Shown here in pieces: positions 24,490 to 32,170 of a DNA stretch of 40,561 nucleotides. The position numbers were made by a program, and so were the translations under genes. Position 1 is the stretch's first letter. The number at the start of each line of letters is the position of its first letter. The notes beneath the pieces were generated by a model that did not search any database, was not told the origin of the DNA, and saw nothing but the letters and a program-made list of their open reading frames with translations. This DNA comes from Corynebacterium sp. (GTDB lineage: Bacteria > Actinomycetota > Actinomycetes > Mycobacteriales > Mycobacteriaceae), in contig JAUMZY010000018.1 of NCBI GenBank assembly GCA_030527885.1, positions 1 through 40,561 on the forward strand, given 5' to 3'.

Positions 24490-25643
24490 GTTACCGCGCA
24501 ACACAAACAATCAAAGTAGTAACAGGCCGAGAAATTCAGGTGATGTTACGCAGCAAAGGCCTCATAGCATCAACAGTAATTACGCTGCTCGTGATGGTTG
24601 CCGCCATCATAGGCTTCGATTGGTTCCAGGAACGCAACGACCAGCCGCTGGAATTAGTAGTGGTGGGAGTGACAGCCGAAGCATTCCCCGACACGATCAC
24701 CGTCACCACCGCCCCGGACCGGGCAACAGCGGAAGCCCAAGTCAAGGACGGCAAAGACGCTGCGCTGATCGCTACCGATCAAGGGTTCGATTTGCTTGCC
24801 GACGGCACCCCCAGCGACACCCTCACCACCACGATTACCGCCACGGTGCAGCGCCTCACCCAAACCACAGCACTGACCAAACTCAACGTGGACCAACAGC
24901 AGTACGCGCAGGCGGTACCACCCGCAACTGTCACACCAGTCAACATCGGGAAGGACGTCAACCAAACCCAATTGTTCACCACTGTTTTTGGGGTACTCAT
25001 CGTGCTGATGTTCATCATGATGTTCGCCGCCACAGTCGGCAGCCGCGTCACGGAAGAAAAATCCTCCCGCATCGTCGAAATCATCCTATCCAGTGTGCGG
25101 CCATTGGATTTCCTCAGTGGCAAACTCATGGGCAGCCTCATCATCGGCACCATCAGCACACTTATTATCATTACCGTTGGGGTGATCACCCTCCAATTCA
25201 CCGGCATGCTCGACAACGTGAGCATCAGTTACAGCATGATCTCCCTGCTGGTCATCGGGTTTATTCTGGGCATGCTGTTCTTCAGCAGCCTGTACGCCGC
25301 TGCGGGCGCCATGGTGTCCCGCACAGAAGACCTGCAATCCACCCAATCCCCCATTTTGATGCTGCTCATCGGCACAATCTATACCATCAGCTTCGGCTCC
25401 CCCTACACCAGCAGCACCATCATTCAGGTTCTGTCGTGGTTACCGCCGTTCTCCATCGGCCTAGCCCCCATCCAATACGCCACCGGCGGGTTCAACCTCA
25501 TTCAGCTCATAGCCGCCTATGGTGTCCTAGCTGCAACAACCGCAGCGGTGTTGTGGCTAAGCGCCCGGATTTACCAAGGCGCCATCTTGCACAACGGCCA
25601 AAAGCTCACCTGGACCCAAGCGCTTAGCGTTCGTCACGGTTAA
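24486..25643 (+). CDS. ABC exporter permease, NatB-like (ABC-2 type)
   Basis: A 385-residue ABC-2 permease. One N-terminal membrane helix (about residues 23-43) is followed by an extracytoplasmic domain of about 120 residues and then five or six helices. The ABC-2 hallmark RVTEEKSSRIVEIILSSVRPLDFLSGKLMG stands before the third helix. Typical of the NatB / YhaP group that couples with NatA. Its last 20 bases overlap the convergent dehydrogenase gene, and no terminator hairpin is seen. Confidence 0.92.
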   Translation: MSYRATQTIKVVTGREIQVMLRSKGLIASTVITLLVMVAAIIGFDWFQERNDQPLELVVVGVTAEAFPDTITVTTAPDRATAEAQVKDGKDAALIATDQGFDLLADGTPSDTLTTTITATVQRLTQTTALTKLNVDQQQYAQAVPPATVTPVNIGKDVNQTQLFTTVFGVLIVLMFIMMFAATVGSRVTEEKSSRIVEIILSSVRPLDFLSGKLMGSLIIGTISTLIIITVGVITLQFTGMLDNVSISYSMISLLVIGFILGMLFFSSLYAAAGAMVSRTEDLQSTQSPILMLLIGTIYTISFGSPYTSSTIIQVLSWLPPFSIGLAPIQYATGGFNLIQLIAAYGVLAATTAAVLWLSARIYQGAILHNGQKLTWTQALSVRHG

Positions 25644-26463
25644 CCAGAATCGCCGAGAAATCCTGATTGCCCCGACCATTATTCTGCTGGACGGTGAACG
25701 ACTCCACCACAGCTTCAATGGCGGGCAACACCGGGCCGGCAGTATCCACCATGAGCTTACTGTCCTTGCACAAGGCATCCACGGTGAAATCACCCGGATC
25801 AGTGTCCCGCACTCCCAACACGAAATCCTGCTTCATGTTCTTGATGAACGCCAACCCGGTGAAATCGAGCATGTCCAGGGTTTCTTGCGCACTCAGGCCC
25901 GTGGCATCGCCGAACAACAGGGCTTCCTTCAGGCCTTCGGCGCTGATCGCCAACGCCAAATTGGCCAGCAGCTTCCCAATAGCTGCCTTCGCCTGGGTGT
26001 CCACCAGCTTCAACCGCTGCGGATCCGCCCACGGCGCCACAATGCCGGCCGCCAATTCCCGCAACCCAGCATCCGGGTTGCCCACGTACACCCCCAATGT
26101 GCCGTTGCGCGCCGGGCCGAGGGTGCCCACCACGGGGCAACCGATGTAGGTGGGGACTTGGGCGGCAAATTCTTCTGCATCTTTAGGGGATACGGTGGTG
26201 GTGTCCAACCAGGGCACTCCGGTGGGAATCAACTGTGGTGCCAGCACGACTTCCCGCACGGTGTCGGGGCCGAAGAGCGCGGTGATCACTACGTCGGCAT
26301 CCGCAACGGCTTCGGCGGCGGTGGGGAACGCGGTGGCGCCGGCGTCGACAAGCGGCGTCGTTTTGTCGCTGTTGCGGTTCCATACGTTAAGTTCGTGGTC
26401 AGCGAGTAAATGTTTGGCTAGTTCGGTGCCCATGCGGCCGGTGCCTAAAAATGCGATCTTCAT
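25624..26463 (-). CDS. NAD(P)-dependent oxidoreductase, 3-hydroxyisobutyrate dehydrogenase-like
   Basis: A 279-residue two-domain dehydrogenase. The N-terminal Rossmann motif is MKIAFLGTGRMGTELAKHLL, followed by LNVWNRNSDKTTPLVDAGA. The DTTTVSPKDAEEFA and GCPVVGTLGPARNGTL segments correspond to the substrate-binding region, and AAIGKLLANLALAI contains the catalytic lysine position (family pattern GxxGxGxxxKxxxN). Substrate is a beta-hydroxyacid or an imine; the exact one is not known. ATG 26463 starts the Rossmann fold directly; the extended frame upstream is not homologous in character. Convergent overlap with the NatB-like gene. Confidence 0.9.
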   Translation of the reverse strand: MKIAFLGTGRMGTELAKHLLADHELNVWNRNSDKTTPLVDAGATAFPTAAEAVADADVVITALFGPDTVREVVLAPQLIPTGVPWLDTTTVSPKDAEEFAAQVPTYIGCPVVGTLGPARNGTLGVYVGNPDAGLRELAAGIVAPWADPQRLKLVDTQAKAAIGKLLANLALAISAEGLKEALLFGDATGLSAQETLDMLDFTGLAFIKNMKQDFVLGVRDTDPGDFTVDALCKDSKLMVDTAGPVLPAIEAVVESFTVQQNNGRGNQDFSAILVNRDER

Positions 26464-26642
26464 GACCCCAGTGTGCCACACCCATCCGATATATTCACGC
26501 AAAGGGTTACCTGCGATGCACTGCTCACGGCATATGAAACCTGGTTTGTACCCCAATTGTCTTAGGGACTTGGTGGGTGGGCGCGTAAAGTATATGTGAC
26601 TCTCCCTCTTTTTCAGCCCTTATCCATACGAGGTTTTACAAC

Positions 26643-29600
26643 ATGCCGGTTGTGACGCCAACACTCATCATGGGTGTGTTAGGCATCCTGCTATCAGCAC
26701 CTGCGTGGATACTGTTCATTCGCGCAGCCCGTCGCTTATACGCTTTCATTGCTGCCGGCCAGCCGTCCCCCGGTCGCACGAACCGCCCCATCCGCCGCAC
26801 GCTCCAAATGTTTAAGGAAGTATTCTTCCACACGGAACTCATGCGCAAACCAGTGATTGCGGTGGCGCACTGGTTCGTCATGGTGGGCTTTCTCATCGGC
26901 GCCCTCGTGTGGTTCGAAGCGTACATTCAAACATTCGCCCCGGATAGCGGCTGGCCGTTCCTCTCCCATTGGTCGCTGTATCACTTCGCCGAAGAAGTGC
27001 TCGCGTTGGGCACGATTTTGGGCATTGGGTTGCTGTTTGCCGTGCGCCTGTCCGCCGGCATGCGGAAGCGGTTATCCCGCTTCTACGGTTCGAATGCACT
27101 TTCGGCTTTCTTCGTGGAGGGCGTGGTTTTCTTAGAGGGTGTTGGCATGCTGCTGGTGAAAGCCGGCAAAATCTCCACCTACGGGCACGGCTCCTACTGG
27201 ACCGACTTCCTCACCATCCACCTGGCAAAATTCCTGCCCGCCAGCCCCCTCATGGTGAGCGCCTTTGCGCTGGTAAAGCTCCTCATTGGCATGGTGTGGC
27301 TGTATGTCGTCGCCTATAATCTCAACTGGGGTGTAGCATGGCACCGGTTCCTAGCGTTCTTTAATATTTACTTCCAGCGCAACCCCGACGGCTTCCCCGC
27401 GCTCGGCAAGGTGCCGCCGCTTTACGACGGCACAACCGAACTCACGATCGACACCATCGAAGAGGATTCCACCCTTGGTATCGGGCACCTCCAAGACTCC
27501 AACTGGAAGATGCTTCTCGACGCCGCCACCTGCACCGAATGCGGCCGCTGTCAAGAGCAATGCCCTGCCTGGAACACCGGCAAACCCCTATCCCCGAAAC
27601 TCTTCGTCACCGACATTCGGGACGCCGCCATCGCCAACGCCTCCTACCTACAGGACCCCACAACCTTCGCCGCCGACACCTCCTACGAAAACGTCGACCT
27701 ACTCAAACTCGTGGGCGAAACCAATACCATCCACCCCGATGTCCTCTGGTCCTGCACCAACTGCGGCGCCTGCGTCGAACAGTGCCCCGTCGACATCGAA
27801 CACATCGACCACGTCACCAATCTGCGCCGCTTCCAAGTACTTGCGGAATCAGAATTCCCCTCCGAACTGGTCGGCATGTTCAAGAACCTAGAGGTCAAAG
27901 GCAACCCCTGGGGCCTCAATAGTTCCGAACGCGCCTCCTGGATCACCGAGACCCGGCGCGATGGCATTGAAGTACCAGTCTTCGGCGAAGACGCCAAAAG
28001 CTTCGACGACATCGAATACTTGTTCTGGGTGGGCTGCGCTGGTGCCTTCGACGACAATGGCAAACGCACCACCCGCGCCGTCGTCGAACTACTGCACACC
28101 GCCGGCGTGAAATTCGCTGTACTCAGCAAAGCTGAGCGCTGCACCGGCGACCCCGCCCGCCGCGCAGGTAACGAATTCCTGTTCCAGCAGCTCGCCCTAG
28201 AGAACATCGACACCCTCAACAATGTGTTCGAAGGCGTACCCAAGGGTCAACGCAAAATCATCACCACATGCCCGCACTGCTTCAACACATTCCACAACGA
28301 ATACCCCGACTTCGACGGCTATTTTGATGTTTTCCACCACACGCAGTTACTGAACCGCCTAGTCAGGGAAAAACTACTCACCCCGATCCCCCGCACCGCG
28401 AAGGATCGCAAACCCATCACCTACCACGATCCGTGTTTCCTAGGCCGCCATAATAAGGTATTCGACCCACCTAGGGAACTCCTCGGCGTCACTGGCGCCG
28501 AGCTGGTGGAAATGCCCCGCAACCGCAACGAAGGTTTCTGCTGTGGTGCCGGTGGCGCCCGCATGTTCATGGAGGAGAACCTCGGCACCCGCATCAATGA
28601 GAACCGCGCCGCCGAGGCCGTGGCCACGGGCGCCCAGGAAATTGCTGTTGGTTGTCCCTTCTGTAACACCATGATGACTTCCGGTGTCAAAGCGGTGACA
28701 GAAGAAGCCCCCGTGATTAAAGACGTCGCCCAGATGCTGCGCGATTCCATACTTATCGACGACAAACTGCCTGCACCCCGCGAAAAGCAGTTCCTGCAAC
28801 CTCCCACCCGAAACAAGCCCAAACCAAAACCAACCCCGAAGCCCCAACCAGCCCAAAAGAAACCCACCACCCCACCAGCGCAGCAACCAAAACCGCCAAC
28901 ATTCCCACCCCTGGCAGCTCCCGTACCCGGCGCGGCCATTCCGGGAGCGGTACCACCAGCGGCACAACCCGGCGCGTCCGCAGCAGTGCCTCCCACGGTT
29001 GCACCAGGCACTTCAACACCACCAGGTGCAGCCGTTCCTGGAGCAACACCGCCACCGCCAGGTGCTACACCGCCAACGGCTATTCCAGGCGCGGCTGTTC
29101 CTCCAGCGCCGGGTGCTTCCGTTCCTGGCGCAGTACCACCATCTGCGCAACCTCCAACGGCAACACCACCGGCTGCAACGCCGCCCACCGCAGGGCCGCC
29201 AGTACCAGGGGCTGCAGTACCGGCAGTAACGCCTTCCGGTGCAACCCCACTAATAGCCCAACCTGCAGCACCCGGGACTTCCGTACCAGGGGCAACACCG
29301 CAAGGGGCGGCTCCCCCAGCAGCTCAACCCCCAACGGCAGTACCTCCAAGTGCAACGCCGCCAACTGCTCAACCTGCGGGACCAGGGACCTCCATCCCAG
29401 CGGCGACACCTCCTAATGCAATACCTCCGGTAGCGGCCCCACCTGTACCTGGGGCTTCCATACCAGCAGTAACACCGCCAGCACCAGGTGCTTCCGTACC
29501 AACGGCAACGCCTCCTGGCGCAGTATCACCTACCGTGGTGCCTCCGACTGTTCGTCCCACACCACCAGGGGCGTCTATACCAGCGGCAACCCCACCCGGT

Positions 29601-29834
29601 GCGGTACCACCTACGACCACAACTCCAGGTACAACTGTTCCCCCAGCAGCGCAACCCCCAGCGGCAGCACAACCACCATCAGCACCAGGGGCTTCTGTGC
29701 CAATGGCAACACCTCCTAATGCTGTACCACCTGCTGCCACACCCCCAACAGCAGCGCCCCCAGCACCAACACCACCTACTGCGCAGCCACCGAAACCGCG
29801 TCATCGTAAGGAAGACCAGGAGGAGGATTCTTAG
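26643..29834 (+). CDS. Membrane iron-sulfur oxidoreductase (HdrD/CCG-domain type) with long Ala/Pro tail
   Basis: A 1063-residue protein. Residues 1-240 hold about five or six membrane helices of the heme/quinone-type membrane domain. Two ferredoxin-type clusters follow: CTECGRCQEQCP (about 297) and CTNCGACVEQCP (about 371). Two cysteine-rich (CCG) domains follow; the second has CCGAGGARMF and CPFC, while the first has RCTGD in place of a canonical CC. This architecture matches the actinobacterial Fe-S reductases such as M. tuberculosis Rv0338c, thought to pass electrons between a membrane pool and a cytoplasmic partner. The last ~350 residues are an Ala/Pro/Thr/Val low-complexity repeat (PGASVP, ATPPxA units). 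Independent gene; AGG precedes the ATG. Confidence 0.9.
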   Translation: MPVVTPTLIMGVLGILLSAPAWILFIRAARRLYAFIAAGQPSPGRTNRPIRRTLQMFKEVFFHTELMRKPVIAVAHWFVMVGFLIGALVWFEAYIQTFAPDSGWPFLSHWSLYHFAEEVLALGTILGIGLLFAVRLSAGMRKRLSRFYGSNALSAFFVEGVVFLEGVGMLLVKAGKISTYGHGSYWTDFLTIHLAKFLPASPLMVSAFALVKLLIGMVWLYVVAYNLNWGVAWHRFLAFFNIYFQRNPDGFPALGKVPPLYDGTTELTIDTIEEDSTLGIGHLQDSNWKMLLDAATCTECGRCQEQCPAWNTGKPLSPKLFVTDIRDAAIANASYLQDPTTFAADTSYENVDLLKLVGETNTIHPDVLWSCTNCGACVEQCPVDIEHIDHVTNLRRFQVLAESEFPSELVGMFKNLEVKGNPWGLNSSERASWITETRRDGIEVPVFGEDAKSFDDIEYLFWVGCAGAFDDNGKRTTRAVVELLHTAGVKFAVLSKAERCTGDPARRAGNEFLFQQLALENIDTLNNVFEGVPKGQRKIITTCPHCFNTFHNEYPDFDGYFDVFHHTQLLNRLVREKLLTPIPRTAKDRKPITYHDPCFLGRHNKVFDPPRELLGVTGAELVEMPRNRNEGFCCGAGGARMFMEENLGTRINENRAAEAVATGAQEIAVGCPFCNTMMTSGVKAVTEEAPVIKDVAQMLRDSILIDDKLPAPREKQFLQPPTRNKPKPKPTPKPQPAQKKPTTPPAQQPKPPTFPPLAAPVPGAAIPGAVPPAAQPGASAAVPPTVAPGTSTPPGAAVPGATPPPPGATPPTAIPGAAVPPAPGASVPGAVPPSAQPPTATPPAATPPTAGPPVPGAAVPAVTPSGATPLIAQPAAPGTSVPGATPQGAAPPAAQPPTAVPPSATPPTAQPAGPGTSIPAATPPNAIPPVAAPPVPGASIPAVTPPAPGASVPTATPPGAVSPTVVPPTVRPTPPGASIPAATPPGAVPPTTTTPGTTVPPAAQPPAAAQPPSAPGASVPMATPPNAVPPAATPPTAAPPAPTPPTAQPPKPRHRKEDQEEDS

Positions 29835-29843
29835 GGTAAACCC
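29834..29843 (+). promoter_or_regulatory. GGGTAAACCC motif, copy 1 (DUF1707 array)
   Basis: GGGTAAACCC starts in the stop codon of the Fe-S gene. Flanking bases make AGGGTAAACCCT a 12-base near-palindrome (4-bp arms, TAAA centre). See copies at 29891, 30395, 30439 and 31443. Confidence 0.45.
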
Positions 29844-29890
29844 TGAGCAAGAAGGGGAAAAGTACGTGGGTTCATGGAGGAAAAATTTCC

Positions 29891-29900
29891 GGGTAAACCC
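29891..29900 (+). promoter_or_regulatory. GGGTAAACCC motif, copy 2
   Basis: Part of the conserved block AAATTTCCGGGTAAACCCCA shared with the region before the second DUF1707 gene. It lies 27 bases upstream of the -10 hexamer TAGGCT, in -35 position. Confidence 0.55.
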
Positions 29901-29926
29901 CAATGGTTAAACACTGGTCGTGGTTT

Positions 29927-29932
29927 TAGGCT
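29927..29932 (+). promoter_or_regulatory. -10 hexamer TAGGCT, leaderless start of the first DUF1707 gene
   Basis: TAGGCT ends 6 bases before ATG 29939, so transcription should begin on the start codon. The same arrangement occurs in the next three genes. Confidence 0.6.
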
Positions 29933-29938
29933 GAAATC

Positions 29939-30388
29939 ATGATCCAATCTTTTATTACTGATTACCGCATCAGCGATACTGACCGTCAGCAAGCAATGGA
30001 TAATTTAAGTAATCATTTTGCTGCCGGCCGCCTGAATGTCACCGAGTACGATGCCCGCCTCGCCGCGATTGCTGACGCCCAGATGAAATCCGAGTTGACT
30101 CACGTGTTCGGTGACCTACCAACCACCATGAAAGCCCCCGTGGCGGTGGCTCCGCCGACTGTTGATGGTGATGCTCTCGCAGCCTATAAGTATGGTCGTA
30201 ACATGCGGATTGGGGTTGTGATGTTGACTTTCCTTGGGGCTCCGCTTTTTGGTGTGCTGTCTTTACAGTTTTTGAGTGGTGTCATGCCCATCATGGCGAT
30301 CATTTTGTTCGTGTTGTTGTTTGTGATGAAGTTGGGCCCGAAGTCGTGGCATCAGCCTGATCCACGAAAGGCCCCACGGCGGTATTAA
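29939..30388 (+). CDS. DUF1707-domain membrane protein, array member 1
   Basis: A 149-residue protein with an N-terminal DUF1707 domain: DYRISDTDRQQAMDNLSNHFAAGRLNVTEYDARLAAI, ending in FGDLP. This is followed by a linker and two membrane segments (about residues 83-102 and 107-127), and ends with basic residues. DUF1707 is common in actinobacteria, often at the N-terminus of membrane proteins; function unknown. No Shine-Dalgarno sequence is present, and the -10 TAGGCT 6 bases before the ATG suggests a leaderless mRNA. First of four paralogues. Confidence 0.88.
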   Translation: MIQSFITDYRISDTDRQQAMDNLSNHFAAGRLNVTEYDARLAAIADAQMKSELTHVFGDLPTTMKAPVAVAPPTVDGDALAAYKYGRNMRIGVVMLTFLGAPLFGVLSLQFLSGVMPIMAIILFVLLFVMKLGPKSWHQPDPRKAPRRY

Positions 30389-30394
30389 GCCCCC

Positions 30395-30404
30395 GGGAAA
30401 ACCC
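30395..30404 (+). promoter_or_regulatory. GGGAAAACCC motif, copy 3
   Basis: Directly after the stop of DUF1707 member 1, with the same following CTGAG as copy 1; arms GGG/CCC around AAAA. Confidence 0.4.
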
Positions 30405-30413
30405 TGAGGTGGG

Positions 30414-30427
30414 GGCGTCGAAAAGCA
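30414..30427 (+). repeat. Dispersed 14-mer GGCGTCGAAAAGCA, copy 3
   Basis: Exact copy between DUF1707 members 1 and 2; shares 18 bases with copy 1. Confidence 0.6.
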
Positions 30428-30438
30428 AAGAAATTTCC

Positions 30439-30448
30439 GGGTAAACCC
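30439..30448 (+). promoter_or_regulatory. GGGTAAACCC motif, copy 4
   Basis: Within the AAATTTCCGGGTAAACCCCA block that is identical before members 1 and 2, and 26 bases upstream of the -10 hexamer TAGTCT. Confidence 0.55.
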
Positions 30449-30474
30449 CAATGGTGAAACGCTCACGACGGTTT

Positions 30475-30480
30475 TAGTCT
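30475..30480 (+). promoter_or_regulatory. -10 hexamer TAGTCT, leaderless start of the second DUF1707 gene
   Basis: TAGTCT ends 6 bases before ATG 30487, inside a stretch (GGTTTTAGNCT) conserved with the promoter of member 1. Confidence 0.6.
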
Positions 30481-30486
30481 AACAAT

Positions 30487-30981
30487 ATGAGCCAGATACA
30501 TGATTACCGCATTGGTGACACCGAACGCCAACAAGCCATGAACATCCTAAGCAGCCACTTTGCCGCTGGCCGCTTGAACGCCACCGAGTACGATACCCGC
30601 CTGACCGCAGTTGCGAATGCCACGCTGAGATCGGAACTCACACAGTTGTTCGCAGACCTACCCACCGCCGAAAAAGCCCCGGTGCTGCTGCCGCAATACG
30701 TGCCGGTGATCAGCGAAGAAGCCCTCGCCGCCTACAAGCAGGGCCGCAACATGAGAATTGGGGTTGTGATGTTAACGTTCATCGGTGCGGAGTTCACCGG
30801 TGCTGCCATTCCGGGATTGGGTTCCCTCATGAGCCTGCTGGGCGTCACCTTGTTTGTGCTGCTGTTCATCATGCGGGTGGGGCCGGCAACCTGGTTTCAG
30901 CCAGACCCGCGGAAAGAACACCGGCGGCAAGTTGCACAGGCCTGCCAAATCCAAGAAATGCAACGACATATGCTCCGTTAA
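30487..30981 (+). CDS. DUF1707-domain membrane protein, array member 2
   Basis: A 164-residue paralogue of member 1. The DUF1707 domain (DYRIGDTERQQAMNILSSHFAAGRLNATEYDTRLTAV ... FADLPT), the linker motif ALAAYKQGRNMRIGVVMLTFIG and two membrane helices (about 95-120, 120-140) align with member 1 through the same YKxGRNMRIGVVMLTF junction. The C-terminus (about 25 residues) is hydrophilic and ends in Gln/Arg/Met-rich sequence. Probably leaderless. Confidence 0.88.
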   Translation: MSQIHDYRIGDTERQQAMNILSSHFAAGRLNATEYDTRLTAVANATLRSELTQLFADLPTAEKAPVLLPQYVPVISEEALAAYKQGRNMRIGVVMLTFIGAEFTGAAIPGLGSLMSLLGVTLFVLLFIMRVGPATWFQPDPRKEHRRQVAQACQIQEMQRHMLR

Positions 30982-31003
30982 CACCTGGCAAGCGATAATT
31001 TAC

Positions 31004-31009
31004 TAAGCT
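31004..31009 (+). promoter_or_regulatory. -10 hexamer TAAGCT before the third DUF1707 gene
   Basis: TAAGCT ends 7 bases before ATG 31017. No GGG-N4-CCC motif is found in the 35-base gap, so this promoter may not share that control, or the gene may also be read from member 2. Confidence 0.45.
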
Positions 31010-31016
31010 TATTGAT

Positions 31017-31421
31017 ATGAACCAGTTGCCCAACAATGATTACCGCGTTGGTGACGCTGAACGGACGCAGGCAATAAATGACCTGGGTAGCCACTTTTCT
31101 GCCGGCCGCCTGGATGCTCAAGAGTTCGACGCCCGCCTTAACGCAGCCACCAGCGCCGTTATGAAATCCGACCTTGCGCAGCTTTTTGTCGACCTGCCGC
31201 CGCTCACGCAGAGCCCAAGTTTTCAACTCAGCACCATCCCAACCGACAAATCCAAATTACCCCTGTACATTGGTTTAGGCATCGGGGCATTCTTGTTACT
31301 GGTGCTCTTGATGCGTGCACCTGTCCTGCTGTTTCTGATATGGCTAGGAATCATGTTCTTCGTAATCAAATACGCCTCGAAACCACCGAACCAGCAAAAT
31401 AACCATCCCCACCAACAATGA
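31017..31421 (+). CDS. DUF1707-domain membrane protein, array member 3
   Basis: A 134-residue protein with DUF1707 (DYRVGDAERTQAINDLGSHFSAGRLDAQEFDARLNAA ... FVDLPP) and one long or two closely spaced hydrophobic segments (about residues 82-118). Its C-terminal part differs from members 1, 2 and 4, lacking the GRNMRIG junction. Short hydrophilic Asn/Gln/His-rich end. Leaderless start likely. Confidence 0.85.
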   Translation: MNQLPNNDYRVGDAERTQAINDLGSHFSAGRLDAQEFDARLNAATSAVMKSDLAQLFVDLPPLTQSPSFQLSTIPTDKSKLPLYIGLGIGAFLLLVLLMRAPVLLFLIWLGIMFFVIKYASKPPNQQNNHPHQQ

Positions 31422-31436
31422 TGGTATTAGTCTGAG

Positions 31437-31458
31437 CTGTAAGGGGAAACCCTTACAG
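31437..31458 (+). repeat. 9-bp perfect hairpin with GAAA loop before the fourth DUF1707 gene
   Basis: CTGTAAGGG (31437-31445) and CCCTTACAG (31450-31458) close a GAAA tetraloop. It contains GGGGAAACCC (31443-31452), fifth copy of the array's GGG-N4-CCC motif, 22 bases upstream of the -10 hexamer TATCAT. As DNA it is an operator-like inverted repeat; as RNA from upstream transcription it would be a very stable stem, but no T-run follows. Confidence 0.6.
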
Positions 31459-31479
31459 ACAACTAAAATATGCCTTCGC

Positions 31480-31485
31480 TATCAT
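31480..31485 (+). promoter_or_regulatory. -10 hexamer TATCAT, leaderless start of the fourth DUF1707 gene
   Basis: TATCAT ends 6 bases before ATG 31492, the same spacing as for members 1 and 2. Confidence 0.55.
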
Positions 31486-31491
31486 GAAGTT

Positions 31492-32133
31492 ATGAACCAC
31501 CCTTTTAGCCCCGATTACCGCATCAGTGACGCCGAACGCCAACAGGCAATGGAAGATTTAGGCAACCATTTCGCCGCCGGCCGCTTAGACGTCACTGAAT
31601 ACGACCAACGGCTCACAGACGTCGCCAATGCGGTTATGAAATCTGATTTAGATTCGCTTTTCGACGACCTCCCGACCAACCCCAACATGTCGCCAGCGCG
31701 CATGCCAGGCACCGGAGCCATGCCAACCGAAGTAACCTTCACCGCCAGTGAAATAGACCAAAATTATCGGTCTGGTCGGAATATGAAGCTAGGCATCGTG
31801 CTGTTCCCCTTCGTCATGAGCATGTTCACAGCTGGCATGATACCCGCTACATTATTTGCCCTGGGCATGGCGCTCTCCGCAGCACTTTTCCTCATGCTCT
31901 ACGTGATGAAACTAGGACCCAAATCCTGGCACCAACCCAGCGTGCGCCAACTAGAACGACAACGCCACCGGCAAATTATGCAGGCCCAGGCCATGCAAGT
32001 CCAAGCCATGCAGCTGGCAAACGCCCAGCAAATCGCCCAACAGCGTGCCATCCGGCAACAAAAACAAGCAGAAATCGCAGCTGCTGCAATGGAAGTCACC
32101 AATGAAGCTATTCAGCGGTGGCGCCGCCGTTAG
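31492..32133 (+). CDS. DUF1707-domain membrane protein with Gln/Ala-rich C-terminal helix, array member 4
   Basis: A 213-residue protein. DUF1707 (DYRISDAERQQAMEDLGNHFAAGRLDVTEYDQRL ... FDDLPT), the YRSGRNMKLGIVLF junction and two membrane helices match members 1 and 2, including the KLGPKSWHQP end also present in member 1. A further ~60-residue Gln/Ala/Met-rich tail (QIMQAQAMQ, QLANAQQIAQQ) looks like a coiled coil or extended helix. Function unknown. Confidence 0.88.
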   Translation: MNHPFSPDYRISDAERQQAMEDLGNHFAAGRLDVTEYDQRLTDVANAVMKSDLDSLFDDLPTNPNMSPARMPGTGAMPTEVTFTASEIDQNYRSGRNMKLGIVLFPFVMSMFTAGMIPATLFALGMALSAALFLMLYVMKLGPKSWHQPSVRQLERQRHRQIMQAQAMQVQAMQLANAQQIAQQRAIRQQKQAEIAAAAMEVTNEAIQRWRRR

Positions 32134-32170
32134 TGTGCACGCTTGGGTAAAAAGTGGCAAAATTTAACGG

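Noticed and set aside
24476-25627. A 383-codon open frame overlapping the NatB-like permease in another frame
   Set aside because: The product is a His/Arg/Pro/Gln-rich string typical of an out-of-frame translation, while the permease frame has ABC-2 motifs and coupled start.
28790-29830. Separate gene or frameshifted fusion in the Ala/Pro-rich end of the Fe-S protein
   Set aside because: The frame is continuous with the catalytic part with no stop or start signals, and related actinobacterial proteins also have Pro/Ala-rich tails.
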